Part shown: one piece after another, positions 16,343 to 25,572 of the stretch | Numbering within the stretch: position 1 is the first letter of the stretch | How the letters are laid out: each line of letters starts with the position of its first letter | Virus record (IMG/VR): IMGVR_UViG_3300010935_000165 | Coordinates: 1 to 36,787 of that record | Strand: one strand, 5' to 3' | Length of the DNA stretch: 36,787 bases | Source of the DNA: a virus | Translations under genes and position numbers: made by a program | Notes under the pieces: generated by a model | Told to the model about the DNA's origin: nothing | Database searches by the model: none | What the model saw: the letters and a program-made list of their open reading frames with translations, nothing else

Positions 16343-18277
16343 TTAAAAAGTAAAAGTATTTCCGAATTCATCAGTAAACTGATTGCCGAGTTCATCCACC
16401 AAGTTGTAAACAGAAGCTACCGCACGTTCTGCCAGAGTGATAGTCGCCCCATTGTATACATTCCAGTTTTTGGAACGAGTGGAGAAGTATTGGCTGTTCC
16501 AGCTTGCTATTTTAAGTATTCCATTGTTTGAGTGGTCAAGAGTTCCTGCCACTGATCCGCTTCCTACAACCACTCCTGTTTTCCATATTTCCCAATCAAT
16601 ATTTGCGCCGTTTTGTTTTAAGAAGAATCCCCAGATTGCGCTTTCGTCTTTTACAAGATCAGTGTTCAGTATAACAAAATACCCACCTCCTGTATTGTGA
16701 ATATAATTGTATGAAGTCCCAATTAGAGTTCTTAATTGATTTGCCACCCCTCTTGAGTCATCAGTCCCGAATACCCTTCCATTTGTTGTGATATAATTCG
16801 CCCCATCCGCCATAGGAGCAAGCTCGGCAGTGATGAAAATATCAGCTGTTGGGAAGTTTGTTATTCCAGTATAGCTGAGAGCGTCTGGGGATTTTGTTAC
16901 TGCTACGGTTGTTGTTGGAATGTAGCTGTGGGCGATTGAGCCTGTTTCAAGCTGTGCTCCCCAAAAATATGAACCTGACGTGGAATCGCCACTTGCACTA
17001 GCAATGGTATTTGCTGGTCGAGTAAACAACCAAACAGCAGGGGCTGCTACCCCCGTAAGCATATCAGCCACAGTAACAGAACAGCGATACCAACCATTCC
17101 CTACATAGGATACCCCTGTCGTAAATCCTGTTCCTGCCGACGCGCCTGCAACACCATTAGTTAAATCAAAGACTTGTTCCACAGTAGTGTTGTCTTTCTT
17201 CCTCAATCGCATAGACATAAATGCCCATTCGGCAGCCTTGGAATACACAGAATAGGTATTGGCTTCATTATCAGCACCAATAGATGGGATTTGAAAGACT
17301 TGATGTGATGCAATAGCACCATTACAAACTAGTTTATCAGCAGTATTCGTTCCGTCAGGAGCCACTGTCGCATTAGTAACTACTGTTGAGTTAGGAGCAC
17401 TCCATGTAGTACTAAGGTCTTGACTTTGCAATATTTTATTCGTCACCTGTGGCTCTGTAGCTTCCCCTAAAGCGATTGCCTCAGAGATTTTAGGTCCTGT
17501 TGCTTCTGTGATTACATTCGCCAAAACACTATTTCCATTTTCGTATGGAAAGTATTTTACTCCATCCACCCCTGCACCGTGAAAAGGTGCCGTTAAAACT
17601 CCACTGCTTACATATTCACTAGGGTTTTGGTTTGTTTGTCCTGTTACGATTTCTCTTTGGGCTTTTAAAATATAAAAGTTCCCCGTGGTTCCAGCAGTGT
17701 TGCTTTGTATTGTTGGCAACAATGCTCCAGCTCCTAAGATTTGATGACTCAATATTCTCCAATTTGTGTCTATTGGCAAATCTCCAGTAGTTGCACCAGT
17801 TCCAGTTCCAAGTTTAATGCTTGAAGTTCCAGAAACGGTTCTGATCCAATATTGTTCTACATAATCATTTCCAGCCACCGTAAGAGTTGTATATCTCATT
17901 TGAGCCGCTCCAGTAGGAAAACTTATTTCCATTGCTGACTCTCCTGCAGGACCGACTCCAGCAACTACACCAACTTTTGTGGCACCATATACTCCCCAAG
18001 TTGCATCCGTAAAATCTTCACTTTTCAAAAACTCATTCTTCACTCTCCTTGCTCCCTCAAATCGTACCTCGTTTATTCCAGCGGTTTTAATCAATCCCTC
18101 AAAGTCACTAAAACTCCGATTCTCTGCCCTTGCGAAATCCAAAGACGAAACTGTCCCCACCTCGTTTACGATTGTTGCCTTGAGGATTGAGGAAAATATG
18201 GCAGAAACAGCTCCACCTATAGCTCTGGAGATTATTTGAAATACTGGTGATATACCTGTTCCAAGTGATGTTGGCAT
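16343..18277 (-). CDS. large spike/fibre protein with carbohydrate-binding-like modules
   Basis: 644 aa. The N-terminus (residues 8-35) is a hydrophobic helix (PVFQIISRAIGGAVSAIFSSILKA). Two related beta modules follow: one beginning EFLKSEDFTDATWGVYGATKV (about 85) and one beginning NKILQSQDLSTTWSAPNSTVV (about 280), the latter containing VGNGWYRCSVTV and YFWGAQLETGSIAHSYIPTT, a phrase widespread in phage structural proteins. The C-terminal third (about 470-600) is a LamG-like domain (DIFITAELAPM...WGFFLKQNGANIDWEIWKTG). Likely a receptor-binding or capsid-surface spike. Confidence 0.65.
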   Translation of the reverse strand: MPTSLGTGISPVFQIISRAIGGAVSAIFSSILKATIVNEVGTVSSLDFARAENRSFSDFEGLIKTAGINEVRFEGARRVKNEFLKSEDFTDATWGVYGATKVGVVAGVGPAGESAMEISFPTGAAQMRYTTLTVAGNDYVEQYWIRTVSGTSSIKLGTGTGATTGDLPIDTNWRILSHQILGAGALLPTIQSNTAGTTGNFYILKAQREIVTGQTNQNPSEYVSSGVLTAPFHGAGVDGVKYFPYENGNSVLANVITEATGPKISEAIALGEATEPQVTNKILQSQDLSTTWSAPNSTVVTNATVAPDGTNTADKLVCNGAIASHQVFQIPSIGADNEANTYSVYSKAAEWAFMSMRLRKKDNTTVEQVFDLTNGVAGASAGTGFTTGVSYVGNGWYRCSVTVADMLTGVAAPAVWLFTRPANTIASASGDSTSGSYFWGAQLETGSIAHSYIPTTTVAVTKSPDALSYTGITNFPTADIFITAELAPMADGANYITTNGRVFGTDDSRGVANQLRTLIGTSYNYIHNTGGGYFVILNTDLVKDESAIWGFFLKQNGANIDWEIWKTGVVVGSGSVAGTLDHSNNGILKIASWNSQYFSTRSKNWNVYNGATITLAERAVASVYNLVDELGNQFTDEFGNTFTF

Positions 18278-18280
18278 GTT

Positions 18281-18547
18281 CTAATCGAAGTAAGCTATCA
18301 GCCCAGCAGTTGTACCAATAAGAACTTCTTCAGAGGAAAACACAATATATGTTCCTGCAGCTACTGCGGTATGAGTGACTGCTGTCGGATACTTTACTGT
18401 ATCAAGATTCTTCAGTACCACATCCCCAGTAGTGTTTACATAAAATACTCTTGCTGTTACTGCGTCCCCGTTGGCATCAACAAGTTTTGTAGGAGTACTG
18501 GCGGCGATAGCTATCGCGTTTAGTCCTGGATAAATTGCGTAAGACAT
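18281..18547 (-). CDS. small head-region protein, possibly decoration
   Basis: 88 aa, beta-rich with no charged clusters (MSYAIYPGLNAIAIAASTPTKLVDANGD...VFSSEEVLIGTTAGLIAYFD). It follows the major capsid gene across a 70-bp gap holding a hairpin. Location and size fit a capsid decoration or stabilising protein; no motif confirms this. Confidence 0.6.
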   Translation of the reverse strand: MSYAIYPGLNAIAIAASTPTKLVDANGDAVTARVFYVNTTGDVVLKNLDTVKYPTAVTHTAVAAGTYIVFSSEEVLIGTTAGLIAYFD

Positions 18548-18575
18548 ATTTTTTAAATTAATGGTTTTTCAGGTG

Positions 18576-18610
18576 CTTTCCCAAGGGCTCATATAGAGCC
18601 CAAAGGAAAG
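18576..18610 (-). other. hairpin in the gap downstream of the capsid gene
   Basis: Two 6-bp helices (CTTTCC/GGAAAG and GGGCTC/GAGCCC) separated by a 3x3 internal loop and closed by a 5-nt loop (ATATA). No T-tract follows on the minus strand, so it is not a full terminator. It may attenuate transcription or protect the upstream capsid message from 3' decay. Confidence 0.6.
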
Positions 18611-18617
18611 TATCTGA

Positions 18618-19874
18618 CTATAGCCTAGCAAAAACTTCAGCAGTTGCAAGACCCTTGGCGTTTTCACCGATGACTGCACCTCCAGAGACCGCCTCATGCA
18701 AAATTTTGTATGAGAATCCGTCTGGACTTGGCTCAACCTTCATTTCATCGAACTGTGTTACAATATCGATTACCTTATTGTCGAGGGCGAACATTAAAGA
18801 AGCGTCAGTGGTAGAAATACCGTCTGAACCTCCAAATGTTTGAGTTGTTATAGGGAACGTAAGGTTAAATGTACCTCCGAATCCTGTAATAGTAGCTTTA
18901 TTTGCCGCATCGTATGCCGAGATTTGAACAAACGCATTTTTTAGCGAAGTTCGATCTGCAGCAGCTATTTCTATATATGTACTAGCGCCGGGTGTTCCTG
19001 TTCCATTAATAGCGTCAACGATATTTTGACGTGTAATGGCATCAGTTGCTCCAAGGGCAATGTCTCCTGCTGCTGCTGCTGATGCAGCTGCAGTAAAAGT
19101 AAAGGTGACATCGTTTAGTACGTATCCTTCCTTCCCTGTTGTGTCCTGTGCTTGTCCAGGAAGAGAGAAGGTGTTTGTAGCAACAGTTGCTGCTGTTGTC
19201 GTAATAGTACGAACATGCGGTAAGTCATTTGTAGTAATTACACGCATTCCAGACAATTGACCAACTTCTCCATTAAGCCGTTTTTCAAGTCCCATATTAG
19301 AAGAGTTTAAGATCCCTTCTAACATAAGCCATCCCTCAATTTCAGGATTAATGAAAACTGCAGGGTTTTTGAAAGCATTGTTTCGCTTAAGTGCTGAAGC
19401 GAGATTAACGAATTGCCGATATGTGTTAGTAGAAGCCAATGTAACAGGAGCCTTGTCGTTTATTTTATTGTTAACGTCTGCCTGTGTTACAAAGGAAGCC
19501 ACATGCTGATCTTCGCTAAGAGCAGAAGCATCTACAAACTCTGAAGTAAAATCAGATCCTAACGAAAGGTTAGACTGTACTTCTTCAAGTCGTTTAACCA
19601 CTGCACCATTTTGGTACACATGATTGATTGTAAGCTGACCAGCGTTTATCGGTGGTCTATTTGTTGCAATAGTTCCTCCAGCTGTTCCTCCAACATTACC
19701 AAACATACGAGGAACTGTTTGCACAGATACCACGTCTCCGTATGTAAGAGATGAGCGAAGGTCTTTATTAGCCATTTGGCTGATTTTTACTTTCTGGTTT
19801 CGCTTGTTGATAACACCAGGAGAAAGAATGTTCTCTAGGTAGATATTAGCGCCAGCGAGATTTGAACGTGCCAT
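18618..19874 (-). CDS. major capsid protein candidate with inserted domain
   Basis: 418 aa. The N-terminal part (GVINKRNQKVKISQMANKDLRSSLTYGDVVSVQTVPRMFGN) and the segment VEEVQSNLSLGSDFTSEFVDASALSEDQHVASF resemble P22-like coat proteins, which lack the processed N-terminus of HK97. Residues about 217-355 (TITTTAATVATNTFSLPG...TFGGSDG) are a beta-rich, Ala/Thr/Gly-rich block inserted before the final helix-containing part (VIDIVTQFDEMKVEPSPDGFSYKILHEAVSGG). It follows the scaffold-like gene and precedes a small head protein, the usual order. Capsid assignment is mainly positional plus fold-level impression. Confidence 0.7.
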   Translation of the reverse strand: MARSNLAGANIYLENILSPGVINKRNQKVKISQMANKDLRSSLTYGDVVSVQTVPRMFGNVGGTAGGTIATNRPPINAGQLTINHVYQNGAVVKRLEEVQSNLSLGSDFTSEFVDASALSEDQHVASFVTQADVNNKINDKAPVTLASTNTYRQFVNLASALKRNNAFKNPAVFINPEIEGWLMLEGILNSSNMGLEKRLNGEVGQLSGMRVITTNDLPHVRTITTTAATVATNTFSLPGQAQDTTGKEGYVLNDVTFTFTAAASAAAAGDIALGATDAITRQNIVDAINGTGTPGASTYIEIAAADRTSLKNAFVQISAYDAANKATITGFGGTFNLTFPITTQTFGGSDGISTTDASLMFALDNKVIDIVTQFDEMKVEPSPDGFSYKILHEAVSGGAVIGENAKGLATAEVFARL

Positions 19875-19885
19875 AAAATATGGGG

Positions 19886-20563
19886 TTAATTAATGTTAAT
19901 TTTCCCTTCTTCCTGTAGTTTCTGCCATTTACCGAACTCTGCAAGAGCTTTCTTGTCTCCTTTTCTTGCCCTTGCACCTAGTTCACCCAAAGCTTCTTCA
20001 GAAATGGTGTCTCCAGCACTGGCAGTTGCTGCAGAAGGAAGAGTGGCGGCACTTTTACGTGCAGCCGATTTCTCTTTCACAGAGTCAATTTCGCTAGAAT
20101 GTGCCTTTAAAATAATTTTAAGAGCAGTAGCGATTCCGACTCCTTCAGAGGATTTGAGTTCATTGGCTTCTAAAGTTAACTTTTTCCGCAACTCAGCAGG
20201 TAGCTGAGATAGTCGGTCTTTGTTAGCCTCAAAAAGCTTTTTGTCCTCATGTCGCCGTATTGCTTCATCAAATGAGTTCTCCGTCTTTTCAGGAGTCTTA
20301 ATTGCAGATGGGTCAGCGTGGGCAACAGCCCATTGGAGATCACTAGGAACTTCTTTGCCTTCAGAGAGAAGCCTTTCCACTTTGCGAATAATTCCCATAG
20401 CGGATTTCTCTCTTGCGGCAGCTTTCTTGTCCTCTGTTTGATCGTCTAGCATTTCTTCTGTATCCGAGGAAGATACATAGTCTGCGAGTGCTTCGTTGTC
20501 ACTCTCTGAAGTCCGATCGCCTTCCTCAAGGCTGAACTCCTCAGTAGTTTCATCGTAAGTCAT
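19886..20563 (-). CDS. scaffolding-like head assembly protein
   Basis: 225 aa, strongly acidic at the N-terminus (residues 1-45), then Lys/Glu/Ala-rich helices and a basic, helical C-terminus (LGELGARARKGDKKALAEFGKWQKLQEEGK). No Cys, no membrane segment. This composition and the position between portal and capsid genes are typical of phage scaffolding proteins that direct capsid assembly and then leave the shell. Leader TTTAAC lies 9 nt upstream of the ATG. Confidence 0.7.
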   Translation of the reverse strand: MTYDETTEEFSLEEGDRTSESDNEALADYVSSSDTEEMLDDQTEDKKAAAREKSAMGIIRKVERLLSEGKEVPSDLQWAVAHADPSAIKTPEKTENSFDEAIRRHEDKKLFEANKDRLSQLPAELRKKLTLEANELKSSEGVGIATALKIILKAHSSEIDSVKEKSAARKSAATLPSAATASAGDTISEEALGELGARARKGDKKALAEFGKWQKLQEEGKININ

Positions 20564-20609
20564 GAAATGGGGGTTAAATTGTTCGAGCGAAATGCTCGGA
20601 AGAAACCAC

Positions 20610-20936
20610 TTAGGCGATCTCTTCCGAATTTTCCAGTCCTTCTTTTAGAAGAAGATTTCTTCTTACCACTTCATCCGAGGCTGTAGAGAATAAATTAAGA
20701 AAATCATTTATGCCATTCTTATAGGCAGAGTACTCATCAGATGTTTGTTCCTCCCTGTTTCGTATCTCCATTAAAAGATACTCCTTCATAATACTCAAAG
20801 TGTCTCCATGCTGCTTGTCCATCCGAGCAATTGCATTCACCCTAGTAGACGTACCAAGCCATGTCTGCATCCCGTACTCAGGATTTTTTGAGTTCTTATA
20901 CATATTCTCTACTATTTCTTCTGTTGTATTACTCAT
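20610..20936 (-). CDS. small helical head-region protein
   Basis: 108 aa, all-helical and acidic (MSNTTEEIVENMYKNSKNPEYGMQTWLGTSTRVNA...FLNLFSTASDEVVRRNLLLKEGLENSEEIA). Starts within the portal stop (ATGA). Not recognised; position suggests a portal- or scaffold-associated assembly factor. Confidence 0.7.
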   Translation of the reverse strand: MSNTTEEIVENMYKNSKNPEYGMQTWLGTSTRVNAIARMDKQHGDTLSIMKEYLLMEIRNREEQTSDEYSAYKNGINDFLNLFSTASDEVVRRNLLLKEGLENSEEIA

Positions 20937-22705
20937 TTTAAAGGAAGGTTACTTTGCCCTGTTACTTGATCAATTGCCCCATTTATTCCTCCTTGAGTAG
21001 GACTGGCTGATTCCTGATCAAAAGCTCCTTCTGGAATACTGGTTCCAACTGCGGCAGCGAAATCATTAAGCGCCATTTTTGTAATGACTGGATTTCCTGC
21101 CCCCATCTGTTGCAAGGCTACGGCTCTTGCTGCTTTCAAAGAGTCTTTCTGCCTCACACCACTCTTTGTGTCCACTTCTACAAATATTTCGTGCTCATCT
21201 AGTATCTGTTTCAACAGCCCCAGAGTCAAGCCTTCAACCTTTTCCTCTTCTACTATGCCGTTCTTTTTTTCAAGTACCGGTAGACCGTTTTCATCCATTT
21301 TAACATTCCCCAATTCATCCTTCTTTGCCTTTGGCTGTTTGGCACTTGTTCTGAGTGGTGTCTTGTCATCAGGGGAAACATATTCCCTAATAATATCCAT
21401 TGTTGCGTACTCAATAAATTTAAAGAACTCTGTGTTCTTATTTATCAACTCCTCTTTTACTGCCACTTGTGCTTCGTTCTCTGAGATGATCTGTTGCGCG
21501 GTGGTACTTACTGTTTCACGAATAGCATCCATATTAATTCCCATCCTTTTAATCTCAAGGTCTAACTGGTCCTGTAATGATTTTAACTCTGCCTCAAAGC
21601 GTCCAGCCTCTAATGCTGATACAGAGAACTGTTCACCTGTATCGTTAATAATTAAAGCCTGCTGTCCTGCTGCCGCTGCTGTCTTTGCGTCTCTTATTCT
21701 CTTCATAACCTCAATCGACTTCATCTTCCCAGTATTTAAAACCTTCATATCAGTCATAGCACGCATCGAGTTCCCAAACTGCTTATTAAACAATCTTTGT
21801 CTCGAAATCATGTATCTGTAAAAGATGTGAAGGTACCCATAATTAAAAAACCCCTCGTCTGAGTCTATCGGTCCTCTAAAATGCCCAACTGGTATAAACG
21901 GCTTCCCTGTTCTACTAGATTTAAAAGGATAACCATCTCCCCTGTTTGTCTCAATAATAGTGTTCGAATCTCCTGCCACAATCATATACAAAGGAACTTT
22001 TCCTCCTATATCGAAATAGTGGGCAATCTCCACCTCTGTCTCTCTTGCCACATTGTCCTGCGTCTGAGTCTTGTTGAACTGTGTAGTGCTGCTAAGGTTT
22101 GAAGTCACTCTTCCTGTTGAAAACTTCTTTCCTGGATACAAAGCGTCTGCTTGGTCTTTATCGTAAGAATAAGTGACAACCATTCTTGTGACTGATCGAG
22201 AGCTATTCTTTGAGTGCATCACTGTTGCATTTGTGTCTACATAAACCCTGTCAGGAACTATGTTGTCAAAAGCCACTGGGAAGTCACTGTTTGGAGATAA
22301 TCCAATACGGCAAAATGAGTCACCATAGGAAGTAGCCTCTCTATACATTGAAGGCTTATCAGTAAGAACGGCGTTGAATCCTCCTTCCTCTTTCACTGTT
22401 GCCACTCCATCTCTTGCCATTTGCGCAATAATCGGATCCATGCCTTCTGCTGTATAAGAAACAGATGGTCTTTGAAGTCCCGAAATAACACTTTGTATAA
22501 TCTGGATAGGCTGTAGGCTTTCTGTCCATCTATTTCCATTAGGAAGAATCACCTGAAACGGTCTCGCTCTATAATCTTTTAACGCTCTAAGCTCTGAAGG
22601 TCTATAACTGTAAGCGGTAAAATTCTTATCCATTACTTCCTGCATTCTCAATACATCCTTATTCGATGAATCATTTTTACCATTATATTCGTTTGAAGTA
22701 CTCAT
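20933..22705 (-). CDS. portal protein
   Basis: 590 aa. Portal-type features: helical N-terminal third (RPSELRALKDYRARPFQVILPNGNRWTESLQPIQIIQ), a central beta domain (PDRVYVDTNATVMHSKNSSRSVTRMVVTYSYDKDQ), PFIPVGHFRGPIDSDEGFFNYGYLHIFYRYMISRQRLFNKQFGNSMRAMTD, and a long helix with LDLEIKRMGINMDAIRETVSTTAQQIISENEAQVAVKEELINKNTEFFKFIEY near 370-430, followed by a tail of Ala/Gln helices. Forms the dodecameric DNA gateway in the capsid vertex and docks terminase. Lies directly after the large terminase gene. Confidence 0.8.
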   Translation of the reverse strand: MSTSNEYNGKNDSSNKDVLRMQEVMDKNFTAYSYRPSELRALKDYRARPFQVILPNGNRWTESLQPIQIIQSVISGLQRPSVSYTAEGMDPIIAQMARDGVATVKEEGGFNAVLTDKPSMYREATSYGDSFCRIGLSPNSDFPVAFDNIVPDRVYVDTNATVMHSKNSSRSVTRMVVTYSYDKDQADALYPGKKFSTGRVTSNLSSTTQFNKTQTQDNVARETEVEIAHYFDIGGKVPLYMIVAGDSNTIIETNRGDGYPFKSSRTGKPFIPVGHFRGPIDSDEGFFNYGYLHIFYRYMISRQRLFNKQFGNSMRAMTDMKVLNTGKMKSIEVMKRIRDAKTAAAAGQQALIINDTGEQFSVSALEAGRFEAELKSLQDQLDLEIKRMGINMDAIRETVSTTAQQIISENEAQVAVKEELINKNTEFFKFIEYATMDIIREYVSPDDKTPLRTSAKQPKAKKDELGNVKMDENGLPVLEKKNGIVEEEKVEGLTLGLLKQILDEHEIFVEVDTKSGVRQKDSLKAARAVALQQMGAGNPVITKMALNDFAAAVGTSIPEGAFDQESASPTQGGINGAIDQVTGQSNLPLK

Positions 22706-22761
22706 ATTTAAGCAAGTTTGCTATAGAAATATATCATATTAAAAATAAAAACACACTATTT

Positions 22762-24060
22762 CTAATAATCAGGTTCGTTCAGCATTTCCTGAAAAGATGC
22801 TGTGTAATTTCCGTCGCCACCGTCTCTTTCAGCCATCACTAAATACCTGAAAGAATCACACGGATGAGAAGTCCAGTCATGCTTCGGCTGTGACCCAAAT
22901 ACTCCATTTTTCTCATCAAAATCATATCGATATTGGTCGAGTGCATCAATAAGCAATGAAGTAGTAGAAGCTCTGAATGCATACTTTGAAAAAGCTATTC
23001 TTACTTTCTGTAAATCAGATGCAACACTCTTTGTTCTTTCCAGAATTATTATAGAAACATCTGGAAACTCCCCTCTGAGAAAATCCTCGAATGAGTTTAA
23101 TGTTTCAGCACTTCTCTTTGTTCCGTCATGCGGTAGTATGAATGAACGATAATTATAAGACTTCTTTCTTAGCAACTCAGCACAGTATCCCCACCCTTTA
23201 TTTGTGTACTCCTCATAATCAATAATATCTGTTCCCTGTGCAAAAACCATTGACTGAGCATCACTCATCCCAAGATCAAAAGCTACATCAGTTTGCTTGT
23301 AAGCATCAGGACTAAACTCAAACAATCTCCCAGAGCTCCTTACAAGTGTCATCTCATCACCATATATCTGACCTTTAAACTGAACATTATCCCAGTTTCC
23401 ATATCTCCATTGCTGTTTCAGGTCCTCTGGTAATGACTCAAGAAATTTAACGTAATCAGGGTCTTTTTCCATCAGTACAGGATTGTCATCAACCGTTGCT
23501 GGTATATAAAGCCTCTTTCTTCCACTTATCTTGTCTTCATAGTATTCAAACGGTCTCTGAACATCAATAAACCTTTTCTTTACCCATGAGTGACCAACTC
23601 CACCGGGATTAGCAGAACAAAACACCATCGGAGCAATATCAACCGTACTTCGACAAGATGATATAAGTTTTAAATATAAATCACTGCTCGGTATCTGCGT
23701 CAACTCTTCTATAAGCATTCGATGATACTCATGTCCTTGGTATTTTGTATAAGCGGAGTCATCCTTTAAATGTCCAGTGTATATCTTTGCTCCACTTGGG
23801 AATACTATCTGCACTGGCTGCCCAACAAATACCGCACCTGTTCCTGAATACATTCTTCTCGCCCTATCGGTCCAGTCTTTTAAATCTTCACCATTCTTTC
23901 GAATGACAAGTGCTCTATACAGAGGATTTTCTATTTCATAAAGAAGCCAAGCCATTCCACAGTCAGTCTTTCCTCCTCCTCTTGCTCCTCCATACAATGT
24001 CTCAAAGGCTGTACTTAAAAGAGCAACTTCTTGCTTTTTATTCGGCTTCCATTCACTCAC
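22762..24060 (-). CDS. terminase large subunit
   Basis: ATP-driven DNA packaging motor and nuclease. Counting from a TTG that begins the longest frame (24084), the Walker A motif is GGARGGGKT at 32-40, Walker B is MLIEEL at 123-128, the coupling motif is CSANPGG at 156-162, and the first nuclease aspartate is in VAFDLGMSD (Asp270). I place the start at the GTG of codon 9 (24060), because it shortens the overlap with the small subunit gene to eight bases; TTG at 24084 is the alternative. About 430 aa is normal for this family. Together with the small subunit it cuts and packages the DNA concatemer. Confidence 0.9.
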   Translation of the reverse strand: MSEWKPNKKQEVALLSTAFETLYGGARGGGKTDCGMAWLLYEIENPLYRALVIRKNGEDLKDWTDRARRMYSGTGAVFVGQPVQIVFPSGAKIYTGHLKDDSAYTKYQGHEYHRMLIEELTQIPSSDLYLKLISSCRSTVDIAPMVFCSANPGGVGHSWVKKRFIDVQRPFEYYEDKISGRKRLYIPATVDDNPVLMEKDPDYVKFLESLPEDLKQQWRYGNWDNVQFKGQIYGDEMTLVRSSGRLFEFSPDAYKQTDVAFDLGMSDAQSMVFAQGTDIIDYEEYTNKGWGYCAELLRKKSYNYRSFILPHDGTKRSAETLNSFEDFLRGEFPDVSIIILERTKSVASDLQKVRIAFSKYAFRASTTSLLIDALDQYRYDFDEKNGVFGSQPKHDWTSHPCDSFRYLVMAERDGGDGNYTASFQEMLNEPDY

Positions 24061-24469
24061 TTCTCTTTTCTGGAAGGTAAACAACGGTCCCCGTTACTTT
24101 AAATACACTCTTCCCTCCTTCCCTTGCTGTGTAATTCCCTAGTGTCTGCATAACAAGGGTTGCTGTTCTTCCGTCGAGCTTCTTTATAAGTGATCCAGTC
24201 TGTACATTATCAAGCACTCTCATCTTTAGCATCTTTACCGTAACAGAAAACTCTTCCTTTTCTCCATATGCTCTAAGTGTCTCAGTCGTTATATAGAGCC
24301 ATAAACAAAGACCTTCTATAGTATAAGGAAGTCCTTCTCCTCTATTCTCAGCATCCCTCATCTGAAAGTAACCTTCAGCCAATGTTTCCATCTGCTCAGG
24401 CGACTCAAAAGACTTTGGTCTACCTCCTATTCCTTTTCGGCTTTTAACAACATTTTCCTCTTCTTTCAT
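24053..24469 (-). CDS. terminase small subunit
   Basis: 138 aa. The N-terminal motif GIGGRPKSFESPEQMETLAEGYFQM matches the GRP-x-xF-x(S/T)PE opening of small-terminase DNA-packaging proteins (gp3-like), followed by PYTIEGLCLWLYITTETLRAY, the helix-turn-helix part. These proteins recognise the packaging site and recruit the large subunit. It is the first gene of the late operon, 25 bp downstream of a strong promoter, and overlaps the large subunit gene. Confidence 0.8.
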   Translation of the reverse strand: MKEEENVVKSRKGIGGRPKSFESPEQMETLAEGYFQMRDAENRGEGLPYTIEGLCLWLYITTETLRAYGEKEEFSVTVKMLKMRVLDNVQTGSLIKKLDGRTATLVMQTLGNYTAREGGKSVFKVTGTVVYLPEKRSE

Positions 24470-24493
24470 TAAGTAAGATTTTAATATGTGTAT

Positions 24494-24522
24494 ATTATGC
24501 CTTTAATAGATTTACGTGTCAA
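24494..24522 (-). promoter_or_regulatory. late-operon promoter
   Basis: Minus strand: TTGACA (perfect -35), 17-bp spacer, CATAAT. It differs from the early promoters, which have TA[AT]GAT followed three bases later by GGCG; here ATA-CACA follows. It drives the terminase-to-holin gene block. Confidence 0.75.
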
Positions 24523-24530
24523 AAGATTAT

Positions 24531-24743
24531 TTATTCTTCAATAATAAATAATAAGTATTCGTATAGTTCCTGTACGTCTGTATCCACAAACTTCTCATCA
24601 TTCTTCTTGCTCTCAAAAATCTCATTCAAAGACTTATTTCCGAACTTTTCCCAAAGCTCCCATATCTTTATGATTTTCTCCTCTCGTTCCTCGTAAGTCC
24701 ATGCAGTACCTACATTCGCATGAAAGAGAACGTCTCCTATCAT
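24531..24743 (-). CDS. small helical protein of unknown function
   Basis: 70 aa, Glu/Lys/Trp-rich (WTYEEREEKIIKIWELWEKFGN...EKFVDTDVQELYEYLLFIIEE). Last gene of the accessory block. The open frame continues about 30 codons upstream of the ATG without any ATG, GTG or TTG, so the chosen start is the only ordinary one. No family recognised. Confidence 0.6.
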   Translation of the reverse strand: MIGDVLFHANVGTAWTYEEREEKIIKIWELWEKFGNKSLNEIFESKKNDEKFVDTDVQELYEYLLFIIEE

Positions 24744-24802
24744 TACTGGAGTGTATTTTGGTTTTATCTTCCAAAGTAGTGCCGATGCTTTTTGATGTAT
24801 AT

Positions 24803-25012
24803 TTATGATTTTCTTAAAATATCTATTACAAACATAATGTCATTCATTGCCTCATAGTCTTCCTTGTCATATTCATCAGCCTTCCCACCTTTAAAGTCAA
24901 GAACATATTCAGAGAAAGCCATCGTAAGGCATTCTACCTTCTCCTTGTCGGTCAGCTTGTCCTTTCTGTACTTGTCAAAAAGTGATACCACTGCTTTTCC
25001 TGTTGTGCTCAT
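24803..25012 (-). CDS. small acidic protein of unknown function
   Basis: 69 aa (MSTTGKAVVSLFDKYRKDKLTDKEKVECLTMAFSEYVLDF...). The frame is open nine codons further upstream, but this ATG is preceded by TTTAAC at a 9-nt distance, the initiation motif of this genome, and the longer version would overlap the neighbouring stop. A helical, Asp/Glu-rich product with no motif. Confidence 0.65.
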   Translation of the reverse strand: MSTTGKAVVSLFDKYRKDKLTDKEKVECLTMAFSEYVLDFKGGKADEYDKEDYEAMNDIMFVIDILRKS

Positions 25013-25022
25013 AATCTCAAAG

Positions 25023-25235
25023 TTAAATACAAATTTCAATATACGCTCTTACACTCCATTTTACCTTCTCATACAACTTTCTTCTTATTTCATCGTGTGT
25101 TTCCATGCCCAAAACGGTTAATTCATCAGAAATGGTGCGTAACTCCTCTTTGTGGAGGTTTTCATGGTGCCTAAGCTGTGCTGATACCTTTTGAAGTTTT
25201 AAAGCCTCAGAATCGGGCGTTATTTCTCCTTTCAT
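25023..25235 (-). CDS. small helical protein of unknown function
   Basis: 70 aa with a coiled-coil-like centre (LKLQKVSAQLRHHENLHKEELRTISDELTVL). Its ATG follows the stop of the gene at 25237-25572 by only one base and TTTAAC abuts it directly. No family recognised. Confidence 0.65.
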   Translation of the reverse strand: MKGEITPDSEALKLQKVSAQLRHHENLHKEELRTISDELTVLGMETHDEIRRKLYEKVKWSVRAYIEICI

Positions 25236-25236
25236 G

Positions 25237-25572
25237 TTAAAGGGTTTTTATATTCAGCTCTCCCAGCGAATCCCACGAACCACCAGAGACAACAAGGTTG
25301 TTTTTTTCTAGTTCTGGTTTAATAGGAAGTGTATTAAAATTCCACCACTCACTACCCTCATATTCACCTCTACTAAGCCACCAGTCATTTCCTACAACCA
25401 TTAAGTCTGTTGCTACCTCCTGACCACCGAAACCATTGTCATATTCAACGTCTGCAATTTTCTTGAAGTTTTCCCATGATGTGCTCATATCTCTTGAGCC
25501 TGCCCACAGAACATCATTCTCTGTTTTTCCATTTTCTTTTAAAGCCGCTAGTGTTTCTTTAAGTAAATTCAT
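25237..25572 (-). CDS. small accessory phage protein of unknown function
   Basis: 111 aa. The N-terminus is helical, the centre carries GGQEVATDLMVVGNDWWLSRGEYEGSEWWNF, a Trp-rich beta segment. No catalytic motif seen. It starts within the ATGA overlap with the 133-aa gene, so they are coupled. Function not recognised. Confidence 0.65.
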   Translation of the reverse strand: MNLLKETLAALKENGKTENDVLWAGSRDMSTSWENFKKIADVEYDNGFGGQEVATDLMVVGNDWWLSRGEYEGSEWWNFNTLPIKPELEKNNLVVSGGSWDSLGELNIKTL

